Below, piece by piece: positions 8,720-18,731 of a stretch of DNA of 64,000 bases. The translations under genes and the position numbers were made by a program. The stretch lies in the NCBI RefSeq assembly GCF_003355155.1, contig NZ_CP031320.1, forward strand, positions 2,522,269 through 2,586,268. The letters run 5' to 3'. This DNA is from Streptomyces armeniacus (GTDB lineage Bacteria > Actinomycetota > Actinomycetes > Streptomycetales > Streptomycetaceae). Numbering within the stretch: position 1 is the stretch's first letter; every line of letters begins with the position of its first letter. Below the pieces are notes generated by a model, which saw only the letters and a list, made by a program, of their open reading frames with translations, was not told the origin of the DNA and ran no database searches.

Positions 8720-11124
8720 CCGTACGCGCCACCCTGCGCTGGGCACACGCCGACCTGCGCGCCAACCGCGGGCAGGCGCTGTTCAGCGTGCTCGCCACCG
8801 CCGGGATCATCGCCTCGCTGCTGCTCGCCGCCGCGCTGTTCAGCTACGCCACCAACCCCTGGGAGCGGATCTTCACCCAGACCCGGGGCGCGCACGTCTG
8901 GCTCAGCACCAGCGCCGGCGCCGAGATGGCGGGACTGTCCCGGCTCGACGGCGTGACGGGGGTGTCGGGACCGTTCCGCACCACCCGTACGACCGCCGAG
9001 TCCGGCGGCGTGCGCGCGGTGCTGGAGATGCGGGCGGCGGACGCGGGGGAGCCGCCGGAGGTGGCGCGTCCGCAACTGGTCTCCGGGCACTGGCTGGAGG
9101 ACGCCGGTCCGGGCGGGCGGCCCGACGTCGTACAGGGGGACGGCGTACGGGGCGACGGCGTACACGGGGAGGGCGCGCGCGGCGCCGAGAGCACGGCGCG
9201 CGACGGCATCGTCCTGGAGGAGTCCCTCGCCGAGGCGATGTGGGCCGAACCGGGCGACACGCTCACCGTCCCCGGCAGCGACGGCCCGCGCCGGCTCGAG
9301 GTCGTCGGCGTCGCGGAGACCGCCGAACCGCACTACAGCCCCGGCGAACAGCCCGGCGTCGGCTGGGTACTGCCCGGAACCCTCGACTCCACCGAGCGCA
9401 AGGGCCCCGGCCAGACCATCGGGCTGCGGCTCGACGACCCGCGCGACACCGACTTCGTCGTCCAGCGCGCCGTCACCGAACTCGGCTCCGACCAGGTCGC
9501 CGAAGTCACCAAGTGGCAGGAGGCACGGGCCGACGCCGAAGGCGGATACCGGCTGCTGGGGCTCGTGTTCGGGGTGTTCGGCCTCGGCGCGCTGCTGGCC
9601 GGCGCGCTGGTCGCCTCCGGCGCCATCAGCACCCGCGTACGGGGGCAGCTGCGCGACATCTCCATGCTCAAGGCCATCGGGTTCACGCCCGCCCAGCTGG
9701 TCGGGTCGTTCCTCATCCAGCACCTGGCGATGGCCGTCCTCGCCGTCGCCCTCGGCACCGGCACCATCATGGCCCTCGGCCCGCACATACCCGGACAGAT
9801 CGGCGAGGCCGCCGCCGTATGGCAGGAACTCCCGGGCCACTTCACCCTGTTGTTCGGCCTGCCCGCCGCCGCCGTCCTGCTCATCGCCCTGACCACCGGG
9901 CTCGCCGCCTGGCGCGCCGGCCGGGTGCCGCCCGTCCCGTCCGTACGGGCCGCGCTGCCCTCCGTGGGCCCGATGTCCCGCGTCACCCGGCGCGCCCTGT
10001 CACTCGCCGGCTCCTCCACCCTGCTGCTCGGCTGGCGCAGCGCCTTCCCGCGCCGCGCCCGCGCGCTGACGGCGGTGCTGCGGCTGGCCGTACCGCTGGT
10101 GCTGATCACGGTGGCGCTGAGCGTATGGGCCACCATGGACCGGTTCCAGAGCCACCCCGAGGAGGTGGGCCTGCCCGCCGCCCTCACCGCGCGCTCCGCA
10201 CACGCCGGCCAGCTCGGCGAGCAGGAGAACCGGCGGATGCTGGCCGCGCACCCGGACGTCAGCGCCGTACACCCGAGCACGGAGGTCGACGCGCTCGTAC
10301 CCGGCCAGACGGGCACCATCACGCTGCGGGGTGTCGGCACGGAGGCCGACCCGTACCCGTTCGCCCTCGCCGAAGGCCGCCGCCCGAACGGGCCCGACGA
10401 AGCGGTCGCGGGGGAAGGGCTGCTGAAACTGCTCCAGGCGGACGTCGGCGACTGGGTACGGATGACGGTCGAGGGCCGCCCCCAGATCCTCCACATCGTC
10501 GGACGCAACCTCGAACCCGCCGAGGGCGGCAGGGTCATCTCCACCACCCTGGACGCCCTCCGCGAACGCGACCCCGGCCTGCGCCAGGACCACTCCCTCC
10601 TCGAACTGCGGCCGGGCGCCGACCCGCACGCGGTCAGCGCCGAACTGGGCGACCGCGTGACCGGCGGCCTCGAAATCGCGGAAGTCCCCAACCCGGCCGA
10701 CGGACTCACCCCCGCCCGCTGGGGAATCGCCGGGATGATCGCGGTCCTCGCCCTGATCGTCGTCACCGAACTGCTGACGGCGATCGGCGCCTGCGTCCGC
10801 GACCGGGGTCGCGACCTGCTCGCCCTCCGGGCGATCGGCCTCACACCCCGCCAGATCAGCACGGTGGTCGTCGCGTCCACCGGCTTCCTGACCCTGGCGG
10901 CGGCGGTGGCCGGCACGGGCACGGGGGTGCTGCTGAGCGGCTGGCTGATCGACACGCAGGGCAGCCTGAGCGGCATCGGTGCGGGCATCGCCCAACTCCC
11001 GTCCCCCTGGACCCTGACGGCCCTGGGCGCGTCGGCGGTGGTGGGCGCGGTGGCGGCCTCGCTGCTCCCGGCAGCCCGCGTCTCCCGCCGCCGTCTGGCA
11101 GACTCCCTGAGCGAAACGCTCTGA
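8716..11124 (+). CDS. FtsX-like ABC permease with two FtsX domains
   Basis: Membrane protein of 802 residues. It begins with a helix after NRGQALFSVLATAG and carries two FtsX-type modules: helices around VFGVFGLGALLAGALVASGAI, then QHLAMAVLAVALGTG and LLFGLPAAAVLLIALTTG in the first half, and a second extracytoplasmic domain and three helices (IAGMIAVLALIVVTELL to the end) in the second. Extracellular loops are about 200 residues each. Paired with the MacB-type ATPase and PadR gene. Likely role: export of, or response to, a lipophilic compound or peptide (family knowledge; substrate unknown). Confidence 0.92.
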   Translation: MTVRATLRWAHADLRANRGQALFSVLATAGIIASLLLAAALFSYATNPWERIFTQTRGAHVWLSTSAGAEMAGLSRLDGVTGVSGPFRTTRTTAESGGVRAVLEMRAADAGEPPEVARPQLVSGHWLEDAGPGGRPDVVQGDGVRGDGVHGEGARGAESTARDGIVLEESLAEAMWAEPGDTLTVPGSDGPRRLEVVGVAETAEPHYSPGEQPGVGWVLPGTLDSTERKGPGQTIGLRLDDPRDTDFVVQRAVTELGSDQVAEVTKWQEARADAEGGYRLLGLVFGVFGLGALLAGALVASGAISTRVRGQLRDISMLKAIGFTPAQLVGSFLIQHLAMAVLAVALGTGTIMALGPHIPGQIGEAAAVWQELPGHFTLLFGLPAAAVLLIALTTGLAAWRAGRVPPVPSVRAALPSVGPMSRVTRRALSLAGSSTLLLGWRSAFPRRARALTAVLRLAVPLVLITVALSVWATMDRFQSHPEEVGLPAALTARSAHAGQLGEQENRRMLAAHPDVSAVHPSTEVDALVPGQTGTITLRGVGTEADPYPFALAEGRRPNGPDEAVAGEGLLKLLQADVGDWVRMTVEGRPQILHIVGRNLEPAEGGRVISTTLDALRERDPGLRQDHSLLELRPGADPHAVSAELGDRVTGGLEIAEVPNPADGLTPARWGIAGMIAVLALIVVTELLTAIGACVRDRGRDLLALRAIGLTPRQISTVVVASTGFLTLAAAVAGTGTGVLLSGWLIDTQGSLSGIGAGIAQLPSPWTLTALGASAVVGAVAASLLPAARVSRRRLADSLSETL

Positions 11125-11148
11125 CCCGGGGCCTGGGCTTGGGGTGAC

Positions 11149-11307
11149 GGCTCAGCCGGATGCAGCCCGTCCGGCGTTTGAGGACGGCCCTGTGGGGGGC
11201 GCCAGGGGAGGACGCCTGGCGACGGGTCACGCCAACGCACCTGCGCGGGCCCGCGCGTGAGGGTGGCGGCTCAGCCGGATGCAGCCCGTCCGGCGTTTGA
11301 GGACGGC
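11149..11307. repeat. Two direct copies of a 40-bp dispersed repeat
   Basis: Identical 40-bp segments lie at 11149-11188 and 11268-11307. They begin GGCTCAGCCGGATGCAGCCC and continue through GTCCGGCGTTTGAGGACGGC. A shorter inverted relative lies at 53718-53743. The core GTCCGGCGTTTGAGGAC is, from memory, a common intergenic element in Streptomyces genomes. It lies between two convergent genes. Confidence 0.85.
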
Positions 11308-11359
11308 TCTCGCGGAGGCCGCCCCGTGAGGAATGCCGCGACGGTCACCCCGCCGCGCC

Positions 11360-14300
11360 TCACATCACCGTCCGCGACCGGCTCCGCGCCAGCCCCGTTC
11401 CGGTCGCGCCGCCCGGCCCCCGTGCCGCGTCCCGGCCCGGCTCGCCGCGCCCGGCGGCAGCCCCGGCACCGGAGCCGGACGCCGAACCGGCACCGGCACC
11501 GGCACCCGGGCCGGAGCCGGCCGCGCCGGCACCCCCGGCCGCGCCGCCCAAGGACCGCGCCGCCCGCTCCATCGCACTGGCCAGCAGCGCGAGATCGGTC
11601 GGGCCGTTGCCCAACTCCCGTACGGGGCGCCGCGTCGGCGGGTCGCCCAGACGCGCCCAGTCGAGCGGGACGACCGTGGGGCGGACGGTGGCCGTCCGCG
11701 GGATGCGACCGGTGACCCGGCCCGCCTGGAACGGGGTCGCGCTGCCGTCGGGCAGCCGTACGAGCCCGCGCCCCGGCGCCGGTTCGTCGCCGTCCCGGCC
11801 GGTCAGCTCCACCCGTATCGCGGCGCCTTGGTCGACCGCGGTCCGGCCGGTGCACTCCGGTCTGCGGGAGGCCGTGACCAGGTGCACCCCGAGCCGTACG
11901 CCGTCGCGTGCGACGGACTCCAGCGCGCGTACGACGGAGCCCGACGCGGGGCGCCCGGGATCGCCCAGGGCGGGGTCGACGAGGGTGTCGAAGTCGTCGA
12001 CGAGGACGACCAGCCGGGGCAGCGGCCCCGGCGAGGGCGCGGCCGCCGTACCCGCCGCCGGTCCGGCCCCCGCACCGTCGCCGGCCAGCGCGTGATCGGC
12101 CTCCGGCCCTGGCTCCGGGCTGCGCAGCCTTGCCGTGGGGATGTCGCCCTCGACGGGCTGCCGGGGCGCCACCACCCGCGCGTCGGCCTGCCCGTGCCCA
12201 GACAGACCCTGCCCCAACGGTCCCTGCCCCGACGGCTGCTGCCCCCACGCCGCCGCCCCCAGCGCCTGTACGTAGTCCTCGTACGCGCCGTTCTCCCCGA
12301 TCAGCTCCGCACGGTGCTTCAGTTCGCCGCTCAGCGACTGGGCGAACTCCCGCATGCGGACCGGATCCCCCGACGTGAGGTACGACCCGACGTGCGGCAG
12401 GTCCGCGCATACGCGGAGGCCGCCGTCGCGGGCGCCGCCGGCGCCGTCTATGAGCACGAGGCCGAGCCGGTCGGGGCGTTCGCCCGCGGCGAGGGAGGCG
12501 GCGAGGGCACGGAGCAGTTCGGTCCGGCCGGAGCCCGCCGGGCCCGTGACGAAGGCGTGGCCGCGGTCGGTGGCCAGGTCGGTGCCGACCGCGCCGCGCG
12601 GCCCGACGCCGAAGACCAGGGGGGCACGGGCGTCCGCCCGGAGCGCGTCGCTCCGGGCCGTGGACCCGGGCGCGCCCCAGCGGGCGAGCACGGCCACGGG
12701 TGTCGCGCGGGCGAGCCCCAACTCGTCGAGCAGCCGGCAACTCTGCGGCAGCGCGGCACCGAGAGCACGCGCGCGCGGGTCCGTGCCGACCGGGCTCTCG
12801 GCCTCCCGCAGCGGCGCCAGCGCCCGCGCGAACCGCTCGGCCCAGGCGGCGGAGACGCCGTCCATGGCCGCTATTGTCCCGTTCACGAGACCGCCGCCGG
12901 GCCCGCCACCGAAGTCGATGCCGGGGCCGCTGCGGCCACTTGGGGAAGCAGGCCCGCCGGGACCACTCGCGGGCGCCCGCCGCACCACCCGCACCGCCGT
13001 CGCGACCGCACCGCTGAGCAGCGCGAGCGTGCCGCACGCGCGGAACGGCGGCGACGCCGTGCACGCCGCCTCGACCGTCGCGGCCAGCGGCGAGGCGGGT
13101 GAGGCGGGCGGCGTGTCCGCGAGGCACAGCACGTGGATGCCCACGTCCGGGCCCTCGGCGGCCAGCCGGGCCACGGACTCGCGCAGCGCGGCGGAACCGG
13201 GGGCGCCGTCGACGACGAGGACGGTGTGCGGCCGCGCGTCGAGTCCGTCGCCCGCGGCCCCGCCCGCGCCCGCGACCCCGCCCGCCGCCCCGCCGGACGG
13301 CGACGCGGCCTCGTCCAGCCGGCGGGTGAGCTCGGCGGTACGGGCGGCGGCCTGCTCACGGTCGTACGCGAGCAGCAGCCGGCAGTCCTGGCCCTGCCCG
13401 GGGCGTACGTGGGGGAGCCAGCCGAGCCAGCCCCACTCGTCCGTACGGCTCGCGACACTGCGTCCGCGGTCCGCCGAGACGAGGACGATCTCGAGAGTGC
13501 TCGGCGCGTGCAGCACGGCGAGCTGCGCCAGCACGGAACGGGCCAGTCCGGCCAGCCGTGAACGCGGTCCCGCCAGACCTATGGAGCCCTCGCCGCGCAG
13601 GCACAGGGTCACGGGACCGCCGGAACCGTCGCTGCGGTGCGCGCTCCCCAGCCGTACGGTCAGCGCGTCCGGATCGTCCGGGCCGCGCTCCCACAGCCGT
13701 GGTCCGGGCCCGAGCGTGGTGAGCAGCACGGTGGCGGGGTCGGGCCAGCGCGCGTCCCACGCGGCCGCGTCGTCGGCGCCCGGCCCCGCGCCCCGCGCGC
13801 CGCCGGCCGCGCCGGGGACGCGACGCCCGCCGGGACCGTACTCGCCGTGCTCGCCGTGGCCGCCGGGCCCGTGCGTCGGCCCGTCCGGCCCGTACGCCGG
13901 GGCGTCCGCGCCGTCGCGGCCGGTGCCCGAGGCCGCGGTGAACCGCCGCGCCCACGCGCCGAGTCCGCGCCCCCGCCGGGGGCGCTGGGCGTCCGCGTCC
14001 GTCCCGGCCCCGGGCCCGTACGCCGGGTCGGCGGCTCCCGGCGGCATGGCGAAGCCCGCGCCGCGGGTGCCCTCGTCGCCGGGGAAGGGCGCTATGGGCG
14101 CGTACGTGTGCGTGGGAAGTCTCGGCTCGTCCGGGGTCACCGCGCCCCGCGGCCCGGCGCCCGTGCCGCCACCGCCGCCCGCGCCCGTGCCGGAGCCCGT
14201 GCCGGAGCCCGTGCCGGAGCCCGTGCCGGAGCCCGTGCCGTACGCACCGCCGCCGCCGCGCCGTCCGTACGCGTCCTGCCCCGCGCCGTACGCCGCTGCC

Positions 14301-15121
14301 GCCTCGTGCGGACCGCCGCCGGCGCTTCCGTCGGCGCCACGCGCCGGCGGGGGCAGGGGAGGGGACAGCCGGAGCTGGCCCTCGCCGTCCGGGATGGTCG
14401 GCAGCGAGGGCGGCGGTGCGGCGGCGGGCGCTGAGGCCTCCAGCCGGATCGCGGATTCGCCGAGGCGCAGCTTCGCGCCGGGGTGCAGCATCGCGGGGCG
14501 GCCGTCGACGGCGGTGCCGTCGACCGTGGTGCCGTTGGTGGGGCCGAGGTCGGTGACCGTGACGGCGCCGCCGTCGGTGACGGTGACCGTGCAGTGCAGC
14601 CGGGAGACGTCGGGGTCGTCGAGGGCCACGTCCGCGTCCGCGGAGCGGCCGAGCTGGACGGCGCCGCCGTGCAGCAGGTGGACGCCTCCCGCGTCCGGCC
14701 CGGCGGTCACGTGGAGCCGGGCCTTGGCCGCGCCGTAGGCGGAGGCGGGGGAGGGCGCCGCGGGGCCGTACAGCGAGATGGTCGCGCCGTCGATCAGCGG
14801 CGGCTCACCGATCACCTGCCGCTGCGGGTCGAGCCGTTCGGTCCCGTCGTAGACGGACACCACGTCGTGCGACGCGTGCGACGCGTGCGACGACCCGGGA
14901 GACCCGTGCGACGCTGCGTCAGGGCCGGTGGTGCCGGGGGCGGAAGGGGCGCCGGCGCCGCCCGGAGCGCCGCCTCCGGCGCCCGCTCCGGCGACGGTCG
15001 TCGCCAGCGAGTCGGTCACCGCGGCCAGCACGGTGCCCGGTGGCGCGGTCACGAGCACGTCGCAGGGCCGCGCTGCGGCCTGGCCGCCGCGCGACGCGAG
15101 GACAGTCAGACGGATCTGCAT
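11360..15121 (-). CDS. FHA-domain FtsK/SpoIIIE-type ATPase
   Basis: Large protein of 1253 residues. An N-terminal ubiquitin-like or FtsK-like segment (about 1-120) is followed by an FHA domain (about 135-230: GRSADADVALDDPDVSRLHC and LGPTNGTTVDG), which binds phosphothreonine peptides. A Gly/Ala/Pro-rich linker of about 200 residues contains GSGT repeats. The C-terminal half has FtsK/EccC-like ATPase folds, with Walker A GPAGSGRTELL near residue 858 and a Walker-B-like LVVLVDDFD near 1037. ATG at 15121 is preceded by GGGAGGGG. It is divergent from two Ser/Thr kinase genes, so kinase-dependent recruitment through FHA is plausible. No WXG100 or other T7SS genes are nearby, so its substrate (DNA or protein) is unknown. 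Confidence 0.88.
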   Translation of the reverse strand: MQIRLTVLASRGGQAAARPCDVLVTAPPGTVLAAVTDSLATTVAGAGAGGGAPGGAGAPSAPGTTGPDAASHGSPGSSHASHASHDVVSVYDGTERLDPQRQVIGEPPLIDGATISLYGPAAPSPASAYGAAKARLHVTAGPDAGGVHLLHGGAVQLGRSADADVALDDPDVSRLHCTVTVTDGGAVTVTDLGPTNGTTVDGTAVDGRPAMLHPGAKLRLGESAIRLEASAPAAAPPPSLPTIPDGEGQLRLSPPLPPPARGADGSAGGGPHEAAAAYGAGQDAYGRRGGGGAYGTGSGTGSGTGSGTGSGTGAGGGGGTGAGPRGAVTPDEPRLPTHTYAPIAPFPGDEGTRGAGFAMPPGAADPAYGPGAGTDADAQRPRRGRGLGAWARRFTAASGTGRDGADAPAYGPDGPTHGPGGHGEHGEYGPGGRRVPGAAGGARGAGPGADDAAAWDARWPDPATVLLTTLGPGPRLWERGPDDPDALTVRLGSAHRSDGSGGPVTLCLRGEGSIGLAGPRSRLAGLARSVLAQLAVLHAPSTLEIVLVSADRGRSVASRTDEWGWLGWLPHVRPGQGQDCRLLLAYDREQAAARTAELTRRLDEAASPSGGAAGGVAGAGGAAGDGLDARPHTVLVVDGAPGSAALRESVARLAAEGPDVGIHVLCLADTPPASPASPLAATVEAACTASPPFRACGTLALLSGAVATAVRVVRRAPASGPGGPASPSGRSGPGIDFGGGPGGGLVNGTIAAMDGVSAAWAERFARALAPLREAESPVGTDPRARALGAALPQSCRLLDELGLARATPVAVLARWGAPGSTARSDALRADARAPLVFGVGPRGAVGTDLATDRGHAFVTGPAGSGRTELLRALAASLAAGERPDRLGLVLIDGAGGARDGGLRVCADLPHVGSYLTSGDPVRMREFAQSLSGELKHRAELIGENGAYEDYVQALGAAAWGQQPSGQGPLGQGLSGHGQADARVVAPRQPVEGDIPTARLRSPEPGPEADHALAGDGAGAGPAAGTAAAPSPGPLPRLVVLVDDFDTLVDPALGDPGRPASGSVVRALESVARDGVRLGVHLVTASRRPECTGRTAVDQGAAIRVELTGRDGDEPAPGRGLVRLPDGSATPFQAGRVTGRIPRTATVRPTVVPLDWARLGDPPTRRPVRELGNGPTDLALLASAMERAARSLGGAAGGAGAAGSGPGAGAGAGSASGSGAGAAAGRGEPGRDAARGPGGATGTGLARSRSRTVM
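14187..14239. repeat. 12-bp tandem repeat inside the FHA/FtsK gene
   Basis: About 4.4 copies of GTGCCGGAGCCC. On the coding strand this gives the in-frame GSGT repeat of the linker between the FHA domain and the ATPase part, so copy-number change would alter linker length without breaking the frame. Confidence 0.85.
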
Positions 15122-15490
15122 CGGCCCCTCCCGGTCCCACCACCGCTCCGTGCTGGATGCATCCTCGCACCCGGCACTGACATCGCGCCCCGCCAGCACG
15201 ATCTAATGATCTTGATTGCACAGGCTCGTGCGCAAGAGTGCCTGTTCGGGAAAGTGCCGGACCGATCACGATCAGTGCTGACCGCTCCTGTCCGGTTCCC
15301 TCGACGGATCCGGTCGCGGGCTGCAACCATCCGCTCCGGTGACGCGTCTTTACCCGGAAGCCGACCGTATCGTCGACCCGAGTCGGCCGGATCGGAGTCG
15401 CTCCGCGTACGCGGCCCGTCACCGCCGCACCCGGCGGCATTACAGTGTGCGGGATGGCACGACCAGACATACCAGCAGGGAGCGCATGAC
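15122..15490. other. Divergent promoter region between FHA/FtsK gene and kinase gene
   Basis: 369 bp with no gene. It contains the FHA gene's GGGAGGGG ribosome site and a possible -10 TACAGT at about 15440-15445 for the kinase gene. No recognisable operator or -35 was found. The segment 15254-15295 has weak dyads (CCGGAC and GTCCGG) of unknown meaning. Confidence 0.5.
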
Positions 15491-17074
15491 GTGCGGCCGG
15501 TAGGCAGCAAGTACCTGCTCGAGGAGCCGCTCGGACGCGGCGCCACGGGCACCGTCTGGCGGGCTCGCCAGCGCGAGACCGCGGGCTCCGAGGCGGCGGT
15601 GGCCGGGCAGCCGGGCGAGACCGTCGCGATCAAGGTGCTCAAGGAGGAGCTGGCCAACGACCCGGACGTGGTGATGCGCTTTCTGCGCGAGCGCTCCGTC
15701 CTTCTGCGGCTGACCCACGAGAACATCGTCCGCACCCGCGACCTGGTCGTCGAGGGTGATCTGCTGGCCCTGGTGATGGACCTCGTCGAGGGTCCCGACC
15801 TGCACCGCTATCTCCGGGAGAACGGCCCGTTCTCGCCGGTCGCCGCCGCTCTCGTCACCGCGCAGGTCGCGGACGCGCTGGCGGCCAGCCACGCCGACGG
15901 CGTCGTGCACCGCGATCTGAAACCGGCCAACGTCCTGCTCTCCGAGGGCCCGGACGGCATGCGTCCGCTGCTCACCGACTTCGGCATCGCGCGGCTGGCG
16001 GACTCGCCGGGCCTGACGCGTACGCAGGAGTTCGTCGGCACGCCCGCGTACGTCGCGCCCGAGTCCGCCGAGGGCCGGCCGCAGACCTCCGCCGTCGACA
16101 TCTACGGCGCGGGCATCCTGCTCTACGAACTCGTCGCCGGACAGCCGCCGTTCAGCGGCGAGAACTCGCTGCAGGTGCTCCACCGCCACCTCGGCGAGGA
16201 GCCGCAGCGCCCGCCCGGTCTGCCGGACCCGCTGTGGACGGTCATTGAGCGCTGCCTGCGCAAGCAGCCCGAGGAGCGGCCCGGAGCGGCCGGCCTCGCC
16301 CGCTCGCTGCGTACGGTCGCCGCGGGCGTCGGCGCGCAGGCCACACCCGACCAGGCGCGTGCCGCGCTCGGCGTCGCCGCGCTGCTCGCGCCGGACCCGC
16401 AGCCCGCGACCGTGCCGGAGGGCCAGCTCACCGGCGAGGCCGCGCCCACACAGGTGCTGCCGAACACCGGCCAGGGCGGTGCGGGCCAGGGCACGCCGGG
16501 TTTCGACCCGAGCGCCCCCACCAACGTCCTCCCGCAGACCGGCGGCCCAGGCGGCCCCGGTGGTCCCGGCGGCCCGCCGCAGCAGCCTCCGCAGCCGCAG
16601 CAGCCGCCCCAGCCCGACGGCCCGCACCCGTGGCAGAGCCAGATGCGCGCCGCCCGCGACCGCAACGAGCAGACGCAGGTCCAGCCGCTCGACCCGAGCC
16701 TCGACCCGCTGCGCCGCCGCCCGCAGCGCCGGCCCCAGCAGCCGCCGCCGCAGCAGCCCCAGCAGCCGCAGCCGTCCCGGCGCCGTCAGCAGCCGCAGCC
16801 GCAGCGGTACGAGCCGCAGCGTCCGCCGGCGCCTCAGCAACCGCAGCCGCCGCAGCAGCCCCAGCGCCGGGGCGGCGCGAATCCGATGCGCATTCCGGGG
16901 CTCGGCTGCCTCAAGGGCTGCCTGTTCATGATCCTGATCCTGGTCGTCATAGCCGTGCTCGTCTGGAACTTCACGCCGGTGCCCGAGTGGTGGGCGGAGG
17001 GCCAGAGCTTCTGGGAGAAGACCGAGGATTTCTTCGGCTCGGTGCAGGATTTCTTCGACAAGGTCGGCAGTTGA
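15491..17074 (+). CDS. Membrane-anchored eukaryotic-type Ser/Thr protein kinase (first of two)
   Basis: Kinase of 527 residues. The kinase domain (about 1-275) shows the Gly loop GRGATGTV, the ATP-binding Lys in AIKVLKEEL, the catalytic loop HRDLKPANVLL, DFG in LTDFGIARL and an activation segment ending GTPAYVAPE. A Pro/Gln-rich linker of about 180 residues leads to one membrane helix (GCLFMILILVVIAVLVW) and a short outer tail of about 40 residues. No PASTA domain. The GTG start follows AGGGAG and the start gives a normal kinase N-terminus (VGSKYLLEEPLG). A gene in this position in S. coelicolor is, as I recall, pkaA. The FHA-domain ATPase gene lies divergently upstream and is a reasonable partner. 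Confidence 0.95.
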   Translation: MRPVGSKYLLEEPLGRGATGTVWRARQRETAGSEAAVAGQPGETVAIKVLKEELANDPDVVMRFLRERSVLLRLTHENIVRTRDLVVEGDLLALVMDLVEGPDLHRYLRENGPFSPVAAALVTAQVADALAASHADGVVHRDLKPANVLLSEGPDGMRPLLTDFGIARLADSPGLTRTQEFVGTPAYVAPESAEGRPQTSAVDIYGAGILLYELVAGQPPFSGENSLQVLHRHLGEEPQRPPGLPDPLWTVIERCLRKQPEERPGAAGLARSLRTVAAGVGAQATPDQARAALGVAALLAPDPQPATVPEGQLTGEAAPTQVLPNTGQGGAGQGTPGFDPSAPTNVLPQTGGPGGPGGPGGPPQQPPQPQQPPQPDGPHPWQSQMRAARDRNEQTQVQPLDPSLDPLRRRPQRRPQQPPPQQPQQPQPSRRRQQPQPQRYEPQRPPAPQQPQPPQQPQRRGGANPMRIPGLGCLKGCLFMILILVVIAVLVWNFTPVPEWWAEGQSFWEKTEDFFGSVQDFFDKVGS

Positions 17075-17282
17075 CCCGGATGCCCGTACCGCGAGTTCGG
17101 AGATTTATCGACTTCCACGGGGTAATTCACGTCCAGAAGTGACAATTGCCCTCGGTATTGGCTCCCTGGCCGGCCCGCGACGCGTAGTTTTGTCGCCGTG
17201 ACGCTCCCTGTTCCGTGACAGAGGAGCTGATTCACTCGGCTCACTCGGCCCATGTGGCTCACTCGGATCCAGCGAGGGACGG

Positions 17283-18623
17283 ATGGTGGCACGGAAGATC
17301 GGCAGTCGCTACACCGCTCACCAGATCCTGGGACGCGGCAGTGCGGGCACGGTATGGCTCGGCGAGGGGCCCGAGGGCCCGGTCGCCGTCAAGCTGCTCC
17401 GTGAGGACCTCGCGTCGGATCAGGAACTCGTCGACCGCTTCGTGCGGGAGCGTACGGCTCTGCAGTCCCTCGACCACCCGCGGGTGGTCGGCCTCCGCGA
17501 TCTCGTGGTGAACGGCAGCGAGCTGGCGCTGGTCATGGACCTCGTACGGGGCACCGACCTGCGTACGCGCCTGGAGCACGACCGGCGGCTCGCGCCCCAG
17601 GCCGCGGTCGCGATCGCCATCGACGTGGCGGACGGGCTCGGCGCCGCGCACGCGGCGGGCATCGTCCACCGGGACGTCAAGCCGGAGAACGTGCTGCTCG
17701 ACGCGCACGCCCCGGCCGGGCCCGGCGGTGCGCCGCCCGCGCTGCTGACGGACTTCGGGGTCGCCAAACTGATCGACTCCCCCCGCCGTACGGCCCTGCT
17801 CCGCCAGTCCGGCGCCGCCGCCGCGCAGCAGCACGGGGCGCACGGCGCCGACGCGGGCGCCGGGTCCGGCGGGAGCCAGAACGCCCCGCAGACGCCGCGC
17901 GGCATCATCGGCACGCCCGACTACCTCGCGCCCGAGCTGGTCGAGGGCCTGCCGCCGCGCGCCTCCGTCGACATCTACGCGCTGGCGACCGTCCTCTACG
18001 AGCTGCTGGCCGGCTTCACGCCGTTCGGCGGCGGCCACCCCGGGGCGATCCTGCGCCGCCACGTCACCGAGCGGGTCGCGCCGCTGCCCGGAATCCCCGA
18101 CGAGCTGTGGCAGCTCATCCACCAGTGCCTGGCGAAGGCTCCCGCCTCGCGGCTGCGTGCGCCGGAGCTGGCCGCGCGGCTGCGGGAGGTGCTGCCGGCG
18201 CTGGAGGGCCTGCCTCCGCTCGACATCGACGAGCAGCCGGACGAGGCGTACGAGGAGTCGGGTACGGAGGCCGCGCGCCCGGAGCCCGCGCACAGCGCGC
18301 CCGTACGCGGCGCCGTGCCGCTGGTCGAGACGAGCACCGGGCCGGACTCCAACCGCGACACCCACACCTCCATGCGCGTCCCCGGCGCCGACGAGCTGGC
18401 CGGCGGCGCGCACGGCACCGCCCGCGCCCCGCGGGCCGCCGGCGCGCGCCGTGCCGGTTCGGCGCGGAACCGCGCCGCGCAGGCGGCGTCGCTGCGGCGG
18501 AGACGGCTGAAGCTGGCGCTGATCGCCGGGGCGGTGGCGGTCGCGGCGGGGCTCGGCGGCTGGCTCGCGACCTCCGAGGACGACACCGCGACCCGTCCCG
18601 CGCCCGCGGTCGAACGCCCCTGA
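17283..18623 (+). CDS. Membrane-anchored eukaryotic-type Ser/Thr protein kinase (second of two)
   Basis: Kinase of 446 residues with GRGSAGTV, AVKLLRED, HRDVKPENVLLD and LTDFGVAKL, and GTPDYLAPE. The segment between DFG and GTPDYLAPE is enlarged by an Ala/Gly/Gln-rich insert of about 40 residues, longer than in the first kinase. A charged Ala-rich linker precedes one membrane helix (LALIAGAVAVAAGLGGWLA). Starts ATG 17283 and GTG 17286 are both close to GAGGGA. It follows the first kinase by 208 bp and precedes prfB. From memory the S. coelicolor gene here is pkaB; substrates are not predictable from sequence. Confidence 0.94.
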   Translation: MVARKIGSRYTAHQILGRGSAGTVWLGEGPEGPVAVKLLREDLASDQELVDRFVRERTALQSLDHPRVVGLRDLVVNGSELALVMDLVRGTDLRTRLEHDRRLAPQAAVAIAIDVADGLGAAHAAGIVHRDVKPENVLLDAHAPAGPGGAPPALLTDFGVAKLIDSPRRTALLRQSGAAAAQQHGAHGADAGAGSGGSQNAPQTPRGIIGTPDYLAPELVEGLPPRASVDIYALATVLYELLAGFTPFGGGHPGAILRRHVTERVAPLPGIPDELWQLIHQCLAKAPASRLRAPELAARLREVLPALEGLPPLDIDEQPDEAYEESGTEAARPEPAHSAPVRGAVPLVETSTGPDSNRDTHTSMRVPGADELAGGAHGTARAPRAAGARRAGSARNRAAQAASLRRRRLKLALIAGAVAVAAGLGGWLATSEDDTATRPAPAVERP

Positions 18624-18731
18624 TCGTTCCGGTACGGCCCGTTCCGCCCCCGACCAGGAGTGCGCGGGGTGTACGGGCGCCCCGGCGCACGGACCGGCGG
18701 CACCCGTGCCGCCAGCCGTTACGCTGGACCT

